Assembly (NCBI GenBank): GCA_021801825.1
Contig: JAJYXK010000019.1
Coordinates: forward strand, 1 to 36,354
Reading direction: 5' to 3'
Origin: a bacterium
Lineage (GTDB): Bacteria; Patescibacteriota; Minisyncoccia; UBA6257; JAGOQP01
DNA length: 36,354 nucleotides
The translations under genes were made by a program, and so were the position numbers. The notes beneath the pieces were generated by a model. That model did no database searches and was not told the DNA's origin. It saw nothing but the letters and a program-made list of their open reading frames with translations. Shown piece after piece: positions 16,495-25,282 of this stretch (its first letter is position 1; the number at the start of each line of letters is the position of its first letter).

Positions 16495-16917
16495 TTATTT
16501 TAATGAGATGAGAATAGCTCCTCCAGCCATTAAAAGAGCTCCTAAAATCACTTTCCATCCAAATGTCTCTCCCAAGAGTAGTGCCGACAGTATTACCACC
16601 ATAAGAATACTCAAACGATCTATCGCGACTACTTTTGTAGTAACCCCTTCTTTTAACGCAATAAAATAAAACAGCCACGAAAGAGCGCCAGCAATACCCG
16701 CGGATATAATCAATAACCAATCTTTCCCTCGCAAAGATCCAAATGAAAATCCATCAAATTTATTTAAAAAGAAACTCACCACAAAAAGAAATCCTGCCAT
16801 GATAATTGAGCGGATGGTAGTTGCTAAGGTAGGATCAATATTTTTAAGACCAAGTTTTCCAAATATAGCGACCGCGGCGGCAAACAACGCGGACAAAAAT
16901 GCATAGAATAGCCACAT
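16495..16917 (-). CDS. EamA-family transporter, single-domain (half-size)
   Basis: 140 aa; WLFYAFLSALFAAAVAIFGKLGLKNIDPTLATTIRS...ALKEGVTTKVVAIDRLSILMVVILSALLLGETFGWKVILGALLMAGGAILI. Confidence 0.85.
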   Translation of the reverse strand: MWLFYAFLSALFAAAVAIFGKLGLKNIDPTLATTIRSIIMAGFLFVVSFFLNKFDGFSFGSLRGKDWLLIISAGIAGALSWLFYFIALKEGVTTKVVAIDRLSILMVVILSALLLGETFGWKVILGALLMAGGAILISLK

Positions 16918-16927
16918 AAGATAAATA

Positions 16928-19285
16928 TTATGACCTCAAACGATTCAGAATATCAGTTTCTACCAATTGTCTATCAGATCCATATTTCGCAGATGACAAT
17001 TCTTTTAATTGAGGAATCATCATATGATTTTGCTGAGGATACAATGGCGTCTTAATGTTAAAAGGTTTTGACGTCTGACCATGTATCAAAAGACGAATAT
17101 ATGCATTAAAGTTATCAATATTCATCAAATCATTTTGAGAAAAGACTGGTTCAAATTGTTTGACTAAAAATTCAGTATCTTGAGCGCCAACACGGAATAC
17201 AACCATAGACCCCACGTTACCAAATACCGCATCGCGTATTTTTTCTTCTAATTGAGCGATAAATTGATGCGCGATAGTAAGATTTAATTTATATTTACGC
17301 GCTTCTGAAAGAATGGTTGCAATAGAATCGGTCGTAAAGTTTTGGAATTCATCAATATACACATTGAAATCAGTACGACGTTCTTGTGGAACATCAATAC
17401 GAGAAAATGCGGCAAGAAGCAATTTACCCACAATCAACATTCCCAACAAACCAGAGTTAATATCTCCAATTCTTCCTTTTGAAAGACTCACCAGTAAAAT
17501 TTTCTTCTCATCCATAATCTGTCTGAATTTAAAAGAAGATTTTACCTGACCAATAATCGGACGCACATAATCGTTGGCAATAAAATTGTTAAACTTTGAA
17601 GTAATGTAAGGAGCCATGCTATTCAATGAGGCTTCCCCCGTCACCTTCATTGCTTCTTTCTGCCAAAAATCAAGCACTACTGGATTCGTAATACGAGACA
17701 GTTTCCGTTTACGAAATTCATCATCAGTAAAAATGCGTGGTACCTCAACAAGCGTCGCTGGTTCATTAATGGAATCCTCCATGAGGAGCAGGAGGGCATT
17801 ACGCATATATTGCTCAAACATAGGACCCATCGTCTCTGCAGTAAACAATCTATTAAAGATGCTTTGAATCTCATTCACAATAAATGTCTTTTCTTCAGGC
17901 CGTGACGGATCAAACTCAAGCATATTCAATCCGATGGGATGATTAATATTACCTGGATCAAAAATAATAATATCCTGCGCGCGTTCTGGCGGAACACATC
18001 CTAAAATTGAATCTATTAATTCACCGTGAGGATCAATAACGCACACCCCTTTGCCATTACGAATATCCTCAACCGCCATATTGGTCATAAGAGATGATTT
18101 TCCAGTTCCTGTCTGTCCCACGATATACATATGACGACGCCTATCTTCATCAGTAATATAAATTGGTCGCGCTGAACCACGAAATACATTTTCCCCCAAT
18201 CGTGTTCCTTGCGCAGGAACATTTGTGGGAGCAGGAGCATCTTTAGATTTCAGCCATTTAATTTTCGGGGAAAGCATGGTGCTCGTAGGTAAATGGAACA
18301 CGCTTGCAAGTTCTTCAGAATTTAAAACCATGCTCTGGCCACTATCAAATTCGCGAAAAATAAATTGATATGAGAATTTTTTTATATTTTTAGTAACCGC
18401 AATTTTAAACTTATTGCGCAACGGAGATTCAAACTGAGAAAATGCGCCGCCAATTGCGGAAAAAATAGCATCAGTATTTACCTGGCTATTCGTTGAAACA
18501 ATATATCTAAAATTTACCTCTAGTAATGGCTTTGAAATTTTCTTCTCAAGGGCTTGAATAGTTGATTCATCAATAGGTTTCTTTTCTTCCGGTTTTGGTT
18601 CTTCAATATTGGAAAATAGTTGTTTAATATCTTTATACTCAATAATTTTCTGAGACGATACGTCCTTAAAAGATGCCCCTTTCTTTAAGTTCTCTATGAT
18701 AGTCTTTATATTCTTTTTATAAGAATCTTGAGCAGGACGAACACAAATTTGAAGAGCCGCTCCTTCTCCGACCTCATTAATTTTTGAAAGCGCCCCAATG
18801 ATAGGAGAAAACGTATCCCCTTCTGTTTCAAGATAGGTACGAATAGGAAGCGCATAGTGTTCATTTTGGGTAAGATACGCTCCCGCGGTATATCCATTTG
18901 GCTGGAACACATTATATTCAACCACTTCTTCAATATGAGCATCTTTAAATACCCCCTCAATCTGACGACTGAGAAATGGAACCATTTTTTCATTGGTAGA
19001 AAGGTAGAAATAAATTTCCTCTCCCACATGATGCACCGCCGCTTCCAAAACAGTTCCCTCGGCATTCCCTGAAAGAATACTAAAAAGCTGTTCAGAAAAA
19101 TTTATCTCTTCTTTATAGTTAGATTGTCTATCAGCTGACAATTGCGGGATACGAACTAAAAGTAATTTGGAGGATAGAGATTTTCTCAAGTTCTCATCAC
19201 GATTCTTCTTAATAACAAAAAATAGACTCACTACAAGTATTCCGAGAAACACTACTACTCCGCCTATGAATAAAAAAGGAGACAT
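16928..19285 (-). CDS. Membrane-anchored TraG/VirD4-like (HerA/FtsK superfamily) ATPase
   Basis: N-terminal TM; Walker A VGQTGTGKSSLM; VIDPHGELIDSILGCVPPERAQDIIIFDPGNINHPIGLNML; Walker B VYIDEFQNF; TIAHQFIAQLEEKIRDAVFGNVGSMVVFRVG. Confidence 0.85.
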   Translation of the reverse strand: MSPFLFIGGVVVFLGILVVSLFFVIKKNRDENLRKSLSSKLLLVRIPQLSADRQSNYKEEINFSEQLFSILSGNAEGTVLEAAVHHVGEEIYFYLSTNEKMVPFLSRQIEGVFKDAHIEEVVEYNVFQPNGYTAGAYLTQNEHYALPIRTYLETEGDTFSPIIGALSKINEVGEGAALQICVRPAQDSYKKNIKTIIENLKKGASFKDVSSQKIIEYKDIKQLFSNIEEPKPEEKKPIDESTIQALEKKISKPLLEVNFRYIVSTNSQVNTDAIFSAIGGAFSQFESPLRNKFKIAVTKNIKKFSYQFIFREFDSGQSMVLNSEELASVFHLPTSTMLSPKIKWLKSKDAPAPTNVPAQGTRLGENVFRGSARPIYITDEDRRRHMYIVGQTGTGKSSLMTNMAVEDIRNGKGVCVIDPHGELIDSILGCVPPERAQDIIIFDPGNINHPIGLNMLEFDPSRPEEKTFIVNEIQSIFNRLFTAETMGPMFEQYMRNALLLLMEDSINEPATLVEVPRIFTDDEFRKRKLSRITNPVVLDFWQKEAMKVTGEASLNSMAPYITSKFNNFIANDYVRPIIGQVKSSFKFRQIMDEKKILLVSLSKGRIGDINSGLLGMLIVGKLLLAAFSRIDVPQERRTDFNVYIDEFQNFTTDSIATILSEARKYKLNLTIAHQFIAQLEEKIRDAVFGNVGSMVVFRVGAQDTEFLVKQFEPVFSQNDLMNIDNFNAYIRLLIHGQTSKPFNIKTPLYPQQNHMMIPQLKELSSAKYGSDRQLVETDILNRLRS

Positions 19286-19316
19286 AAATAAGTTGAAAGT
19301 ATAAAGTAAAAAGTTT

Positions 19317-19718
19317 CTATAACATTCCTCTTTCCTTCATTTGCTGAACTACGTGTTCAGCAAGCGCATCGTGATACATATCTATAATAAAAGGATCTAA
19401 TCCCGCAACCTCGGAAATACCGGCCGATAAACCTTTGTCTAAGGTATGAGTAATAAGTTCTTCAACTTTATTCTGTATTTCTGGAGAGGTGCCTTCTGCA
19501 TATGAAGGGAGACCCCTCTCTTTTAAATCACTTCCTGCGGTTTGTTGAATTGGAGAATATTGAGTTGTGGTTGAAAACGTAGGAGATTTTTGTTCAGCAA
19601 TGGTTTTCTCCCTCAAAACAGAAATAACCGCTTCTTTATGATCTTGTGGCGCTTGTTCTTTACCCTGTTGCTGTTTGATTACTTCTCGAGCTAATTCCTC
19701 ATAATTAATTGAGTCCAT
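19317..19718 (-). CDS. Hypothetical protein
   Basis: 133 aa, lacks TM; lies directly upstream of the ATPase gene on the same strand. Confidence 0.6.
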   Translation of the reverse strand: MDSINYEELAREVIKQQQGKEQAPQDHKEAVISVLREKTIAEQKSPTFSTTTQYSPIQQTAGSDLKERGLPSYAEGTSPEIQNKVEELITHTLDKGLSAGISEVAGLDPFIIDMYHDALAEHVVQQMKERGML

Positions 19719-19755
19719 GAGATAAGTATAAAGGATAAAGAGTAAAGGGTAAAGT
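19719..19755. repeat. Degenerate short-repeat intergenic spacer (19317-19718/ychF)
   Basis: AGATAAGTATAAAGGATAAAGAGTAAAGGGTAAAGTTT: (G)G(A/G)TAAAG-type units about 7-9 nt long. Confidence 0.55.
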
Positions 19756-20763
19756 TTATCCGTGGCGAATCACCAAAACATCGCCATCTTTAACTTCATA
19801 TTCCTTTCCCTCAACGCGCAATTTTCCTTTTTGTTTTGATTGATTCCAACCACCACAAGAAACAAGGTCGTCATATGAAACAACCTCGGCGCGAATGAAT
19901 TTACTTTCAAAATCAGTGTGAATCGTTCCTGCCGCCTGTGGAGCTTTCCACCCACGCTCAATAGTCCATGCGCGCGTTTCATCTTCTCCCGTGGTAAAGA
20001 AACTAATCAAATGTAACAACTCATATGCTTTCGTAATCAACGCGGATAAATTCGGTTCTTGAGATAAATCCAAAATAACATACCCGTTTCCATCGTTCGT
20101 GATTTTTTCTCTCAATTCTTGCGATACATCGGATTCTGACCCGTTTAATAAATAAAGCTGTGGTTTTGTAGTAAGTGGAGACAATTCTTTAATAAGCGGC
20201 TCAATCAAAACGTCTCTCCCGAGAACAAAGAGTGGTTTTTCAGCGAGGAGAGTTGATTCAAGTTGTTTAAGAAATTCCACATCTTTTGTTTTTTGTTTAT
20301 CACCACTGCGAGCTTCGCTTTCAGCTTTTCCTAATCGTTTTTGAACGCTATCTAAATCTTTTAAAATCAATTCATTATGAATAATTTCAATATCTCGCAA
20401 AGGATTTACCGTTTCTTCTACATGAATAATATCTGAGCGTTCAAAACAACGCACCACATGCACAATTGCATTTACTTCTCTGATATGAGAAAGAAATTGA
20501 TTCCCCAATCCTTGCCCCTGACTCGCCCCTTTCACCAACCCCGCAATATCATAAAACTCCACAATAGCGGGAATAGTTTTTTTAGAATTACTCAATTTTG
20601 TTAATGCCAAAAGTCGCTCGTCAGGAACCGAGACAATGCCTACGTTCGGATCAATAGTCGCAAATGGGTAGTTTGCAATATGCACATCATTATGCGTAAG
20701 CGCCTTAAACAGAGTAGATTTACCAACGTTTGGCAATCCAACAATACCAATAGAGAGTTTCAT
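19756..20763 (-). CDS. ychF: Redox-regulated ATPase YchF (Obg family)
   Basis: IVGLPNVGKSTLFKALT, YPFATIDPNVGIV, DIAGLVKGASQGQGLGNQFLSHIREV, TGEDETRAWTIERGWKAPQAAGTIHTDFESKFIRAEV. Confidence 0.97.
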   Translation of the reverse strand: MKLSIGIVGLPNVGKSTLFKALTHNDVHIANYPFATIDPNVGIVSVPDERLLALTKLSNSKKTIPAIVEFYDIAGLVKGASQGQGLGNQFLSHIREVNAIVHVVRCFERSDIIHVEETVNPLRDIEIIHNELILKDLDSVQKRLGKAESEARSGDKQKTKDVEFLKQLESTLLAEKPLFVLGRDVLIEPLIKELSPLTTKPQLYLLNGSESDVSQELREKITNDGNGYVILDLSQEPNLSALITKAYELLHLISFFTTGEDETRAWTIERGWKAPQAAGTIHTDFESKFIRAEVVSYDDLVSCGGWNQSKQKGKLRVEGKEYEVKDGDVLVIRHG

Positions 20764-20799
20764 AAAAGTAAGTCGTAAGAGATAAGTAGTAAGTATTAG

Positions 20800-21355
20800 C
20801 TATTTCCAATAGACCCGGTACTGATAGCTTGATAAGTATAACACATCAGTGTCTGAATCTTTGTTAGTCAATCTATCTGGATGGGTTAATGCGTAATGGC
20901 AAATTATGTTAAAAGGAAGAATTCCAAGCCCATTAAATGTAGTTTCTAATATTTCACTATAAAAAGATCTACATAAAACATTTGCTCCGGCACAATCACC
21001 TGCTATTATTTTCCCCCTCAAACATTTCTTTAAGATCTGTGAAGGGTTCTAAAGCAGATAATAGTTTTGTAGATAAGCCCCCATGCAAATAAACAATGTT
21101 TGCTCTTTTTATCTGATCCTCAAATATTTTTTCATCTGCTATCTCAAAAAATAGAGCCCTGTTTCCCTTATTTTTCTCAAATTGCTCTATGTCCTCCTTC
21201 TTATTAAAATCAACTCTATCTTTCTCTTTGGCAAAATAAACAAGTAGAACATTCGCTTTTTGCGGAGCGGTTTCAAGTATCTCTTTAAAAAATGCATCAT
21301 TCCTTGAACCCTCACCAGGATTAAATCCACCATGTAAAACAAATTTTGTTTTCAT
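20800..21355 (-). pseudogene. Peptidase E / S51-like (type 1 GATase-like) protein split by a frameshift
   Basis: ORF 20996-21355 (KFVLHGGFNPGEG...LHGGLSTKLLSALEPFTDLKEMFEG) and ORF 20800-21021 (GKIIAGDCAGANVL...HYALTHPD) join if one G of the G5 run at 21013-21017 is removed. Confidence 0.7.
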
Positions 21356-21380
21356 TGTTTTTCACAACATTCACATTATG

Positions 21381-22661
21381 TCACTCTACCTCAATTTTGA
21401 AAAACATCTTTTTCCCCACACGGATTACACAACCATCTGCGGCTGTATCTTTTATATTGAGCGTCTTTTCAATCGGAGAAACAATTTTTATCGCCCCATC
21501 ATCAAATAATCTACGTAATTCAGTATTACTTAGTTTCGTTACTCCCTGCTCTTCCTTTAAAGCATCAAATAAAATGGTTTCTGAGGCAATAGAAAGAGTT
21601 AGCATATCAACGTCAAATTCCTTCTTACTAAATTTTTTCTCAAATTTTTCTCGTTGCGCGGAAGCTTCTTTTAATTTTTTAGTCGCAACCGCAACCATGA
21701 ATTGAGCGAGTTGCTTTTTCATTTCAAGAGGATGCTGACGAGTTAATTCTTCTAAATGGGGAACTTCAGTCTTTTTAATATCCGCGAAGGCCCTAAGATA
21801 TTGCATAATCAAAGTATCTGGAATAGACATAAGCTTTCCAAAAATATCATCTGGTCGCATAGAAAGCGCTATATAATTTCCATAGCTCTTACTCATTTTT
21901 CTTCCACTTCCATCGGTTCCCTCTAGTACGGGCGTAGTGATGTTTACTTGAGGATCCATACCATGTGAACGCATCATATCGCGTCCCAATGCTAAATTAA
22001 GAAATTGATCTCGCCCACCAACCTCAATATCACACGCTAATTCAACCGAATCAGTTCCTTGTAAATAACCATACAATAATTCTGCCATAGAAAGCGGAGA
22101 TCCTGAATCCAAGCGAGTGCGAAAATCTTCTCTTTGTAAAACACTTCCAACTGGAATCATCTGCAAATCGGCAAGTATTCGCTTAGCAGTAAGTTTAGAT
22201 AACCATTGCGCATTATGATGCACTTTAATAAGTTTAACATCCAAATAAGGAGCTATTTGTTTTAAATATGTTTTTTTGTTTGCAGAAATCTGGGTGGTAG
22301 TTAAAGCAACGCGTTGCGTATTTCTCCCACTGGGGTCTCCAATCATAGCAGTAAAATCTCCAATAATAAGATGCACCACATGTCCTGCTTTTTGAAATTG
22401 TCTAAGAAGCATAATAGGAACCAAATGTCCCATGTGCACATCGGGGCCCGTAGGATCAATCCCCAGCTTTACCGAAACCTTTTTTTTAGAAGCCAAGCGA
22501 CCACTTAACTCTTCAAAGGTAAGGGCCTGCTCTATTTTAACACTAATAAAATCAAGTAATTCGTGTACCGTAATTCCTTTCCAATCAGAACTAAAGCGCT
22601 CAAAAAGAGCGCGGTGTAGATTGTGTAATTCATTCCCTGATGGCAGTCTGTGTAATTCCAT
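21381..22661 (-). CDS. tyrS: Tyrosyl-tRNA synthetase
   Basis: VKLGIDPTGPDVHMGHLVPIMLLRQFQ, GRDQFLNLALGRDMM, KMSKSYGNYI. Start MELHR at 22661. Confidence 0.95.
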   Translation of the reverse strand: MELHRLPSGNELHNLHRALFERFSSDWKGITVHELLDFISVKIEQALTFEELSGRLASKKKVSVKLGIDPTGPDVHMGHLVPIMLLRQFQKAGHVVHLIIGDFTAMIGDPSGRNTQRVALTTTQISANKKTYLKQIAPYLDVKLIKVHHNAQWLSKLTAKRILADLQMIPVGSVLQREDFRTRLDSGSPLSMAELLYGYLQGTDSVELACDIEVGGRDQFLNLALGRDMMRSHGMDPQVNITTPVLEGTDGSGRKMSKSYGNYIALSMRPDDIFGKLMSIPDTLIMQYLRAFADIKKTEVPHLEELTRQHPLEMKKQLAQFMVAVATKKLKEASAQREKFEKKFSKKEFDVDMLTLSIASETILFDALKEEQGVTKLSNTELRRLFDDGAIKIVSPIEKTLNIKDTAADGCVIRVGKKMFFKIEVE

Positions 22662-22707
22662 ATGCAGACAGTATATCACGAATTAATTGGAAATTGGAAA
22701 TTGACTA

Positions 22708-23055
22708 TCAGAAATTATTAAGCGCCTCTTCTATTTCCGATTGAATTTCATCGGGCAAGGAAGCGCGTAACTTTGACTTTCCCGGATACCGCCACGCAGA
22801 AATAATTTTAGTGCTCTTTTTTTTATCAACTTGCGCCATTACCCATATCTCTTGGCTCCACGTTTTTTCATTATTTTTCGTCTTAATTGAAGATGGTTGC
22901 ATGCACGCAATAGTTTTTGGAGCAATCCCCTCCTCTCTACGAAGAGGATTTCGAAGTACTCTTTTTACTCTACTCTCAGATAATCCATAATATGCCATCT
23001 TTGCTTTCGCGTGCTGAGTCCACACATAAGAAGATAGTTGTAAAAGAGAATTCAT
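22708..23055 (-). CDS. DUF4258-like hypothetical protein
   Basis: WTQHAKAKMAYYGLSESRVKRVLRNPLRREEG...EIWVMAQ...KIISAWRYPGKSK. MNSLL start preferred over 23073, which overlaps the upstream gene. Confidence 0.55.
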   Translation of the reverse strand: MNSLLQLSSYVWTQHAKAKMAYYGLSESRVKRVLRNPLRREEGIAPKTIACMQPSSIKTKNNEKTWSQEIWVMAQVDKKKSTKIISAWRYPGKSKLRASLPDEIQSEIEEALNNF

Positions 23056-23059
23056 ATAA

Positions 23060-23875
23060 TTATTTTCTGTCACACTCGGCGCCTCGTTTACAAAGATAAA
23101 TTCTATTGTTAATCGTCAGATCTATATACGCAAGACTCTTCATGTCATATTTTTTCAACTCATTCAGAGCATATTGTGGATGTTGCTGAATACTGAAATA
23201 AATAACAGGAAATGAGGCGCGCGGATCAGTCTGTATTTCATCAAGGTCTTTGTTCCATATAATATTTTTAACGGGATCTCCAACAGAATCTAGAAAAGAA
23301 AATATCGCGTTAACGGTTGCAACGCCCCCTTCTATAGGAATGGTATCCCCCAATGATATAGTACTAGAAGCCTGAGAGGTAACCTTATTAAGGAGTTGCC
23401 CCTGAGTTAACGGCCCTTCTAAAAAAAGAATTCCTTCATCATCAAACCACCAACATGCAGTACTTGCATCACACCATAAAGCAACTTTTTTACGTTCACG
23501 GGCAACAATAGTAACAGCTCGTGTAATATAATTTTTTGAAACTGAGATGTCAGTAAGAATAGGATACGCCTCAGATATCTTTTGACTTAAGGAGTGGGAA
23601 CTAAATCCCCACAAGCTTTGTGTATTAAACAAAAGGGAAGAAATAAAAGACCGGTCATGAATATAGTCCCACGTTAATTGAGTAACTTCCGGTCGTAAAA
23701 CAGGATCTACAGTATCCCCAACCAAAACATCTGAGACGGTATAAATGTTGCTGTGTAAAAACCAAATAATTCCCGAAACAGAAAGTATCGCCACAATACT
23801 CAGAACAATAAGATGTATTTTATAAGCCTTTTTACGGCGTTTTTCTTCTTGTTTTCCTTGAATATAATCTCGCAT
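23060..23875 (-). CDS. FtsQ/DivIB-like POTRA-domain membrane protein
   Basis: Basic cytosolic N-terminus, one TM, extracytoplasmic domain with YPILTDISVSKNYITRAVTIVARERKKVALW...WWFDDEGILF. Confidence 0.6.
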   Translation of the reverse strand: MRDYIQGKQEEKRRKKAYKIHLIVLSIVAILSVSGIIWFLHSNIYTVSDVLVGDTVDPVLRPEVTQLTWDYIHDRSFISSLLFNTQSLWGFSSHSLSQKISEAYPILTDISVSKNYITRAVTIVARERKKVALWCDASTACWWFDDEGILFLEGPLTQGQLLNKVTSQASSTISLGDTIPIEGGVATVNAIFSFLDSVGDPVKNIIWNKDLDEIQTDPRASFPVIYFSIQQHPQYALNELKKYDMKSLAYIDLTINNRIYLCKRGAECDRK

Positions 23876-23950
23876 ACCAGGTAATAATAAGGGTTTAGGT
23901 GTTAGGGGCTAGGGATGCGTATAGATTGTTTTTGTTATATACACTACTCT

Positions 23951-25183
23951 TTAACTTATTTTCTCAAACCCAGTGTATTTCTGAAGCGCCTTTGGTATGA
24001 GAACAGAACCATCCGCTTGTTGATGATTTTCTAAAAGAGCAATAATGGTACGACCCATAGCAAGACCCGTGGCATTTAAAGCATGCGCAAATTCAACTTT
24101 CCCATCAGGATATCTTACCTTAGTGTTAATTCCTCGTGTTTGATAATCGGTGGTGTTGGAACATGAACCAACTTCTCTATATGTATCCTGACTAGGAATC
24201 CATGCCTCAATATCAAACTGACGCGCATCAGTAGGGCCCATATCTCCGGTACATATCTCAACAATCTGATACGGAATTTCTAATCCTTGGAACAATTTTT
24301 CTTGCAATGCTGATAATTTTTGGTGTTCTTGCTCAGAAGATTCTGGAGCACAAAATTCATACATCTCAACTTTATCAAATTGATGCACTCGTAAGATTCC
24401 CTTTGTATCCTTACCATAGCTCCCCGCTTCGCGACGAAAACAAGTTGAAAATCCAACATATTTTTTAGGAAGTTGATCAGAAGAAAATGTTTCATCCATA
24501 TGCAGGGGTCCTAAGGTATGTTCGGCGCTCCCAATCAAATACAGGTCATCTTTTGGAAGATAATATCGTTCTTCTTTTTGAGAGTCCGTAAGTCTTCCCA
24601 TTCTTTCATACACATCAGGACGAATCATTACGGGAGGAATAACGGGTTCAAATCCTTCTTGTGTTAGTAAATCAAATGCATAGTGCATAAGCGCTAATTC
24701 AAGAAGAGCTCCTTTTCCTTTCAAATAATAAAACCGCGCGCCAGAAACTTCCGCGGCTTGTTTGGTGTCAATAATATTCAACGCCTGACCGATTTCCATG
24801 TGGTCCTTAATAGTGAAATTAAATACGGGCTTTTCACCATACGTGCGAATTGGTCTATTGTGAGATTCATCGGGACCCACTAATACATCATCAAAAGGAA
24901 TATTGGGAAGCTCAGTGAGAGCAATGCGGCGACGATTTTCAATTTCGGGAAGTTCTTGCTCTTTTGCTTTCAAGGCCTCTTTGTTCATACGAGCTTCCTC
25001 TCTATGCTCGGGACCAGTAAATTGTTTTTGAGTAGCGCGAAGCTCATCAATTTCTCTCACAAGATTTCTCCACTGATCATCAAGGGCAATGCAAGAATCA
25101 ACAAAAGATGCGTCTTTTCCTCGTTTAGTAAGAGCAACCTTTAAAAGCTCCGGGTTGGTGCGAAGAACATCTATGTTGATCAT
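23951..25183 (-). CDS. serS: Seryl-tRNA synthetase
   Basis: Coiled-coil N-terminus; STCFRREAGSYGKDTKGILRVHQFDKVEMYEF; EVGSCSNTTDYQTRGINTKVR; NATGLAMGRTIIALLENHQQADGSVLIP. Confidence 0.96.
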   Translation of the reverse strand: MINIDVLRTNPELLKVALTKRGKDASFVDSCIALDDQWRNLVREIDELRATQKQFTGPEHREEARMNKEALKAKEQELPEIENRRRIALTELPNIPFDDVLVGPDESHNRPIRTYGEKPVFNFTIKDHMEIGQALNIIDTKQAAEVSGARFYYLKGKGALLELALMHYAFDLLTQEGFEPVIPPVMIRPDVYERMGRLTDSQKEERYYLPKDDLYLIGSAEHTLGPLHMDETFSSDQLPKKYVGFSTCFRREAGSYGKDTKGILRVHQFDKVEMYEFCAPESSEQEHQKLSALQEKLFQGLEIPYQIVEICTGDMGPTDARQFDIEAWIPSQDTYREVGSCSNTTDYQTRGINTKVRYPDGKVEFAHALNATGLAMGRTIIALLENHQQADGSVLIPKALQKYTGFEKIS

Positions 25184-25253
25184 AATAAATAGTTAATAAC
25201 TAATGATAAAAATAGAATAACAGAAAATGAATAAAAAAAGAAGTAAATAACTA

Positions 25254-25278
25254 AAATCCGCCCAAATGGGGCGGATTT
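25254..25278. terminator. Hairpin terminator downstream of lysS
   Basis: AAATCCGCCC/GGGCGGATTT 10-bp stem, 5-nt loop, T-rich on the minus strand. Confidence 0.75.
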
Positions 25279-25282
25279 AATA

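Noticed and set aside
16391-16720. ORF of 109 aa on the minus strand overlapping the EamA gene
   Set aside because: Out of frame with the well-supported EamA protein; no recognisable motif, composition of a shadow ORF.
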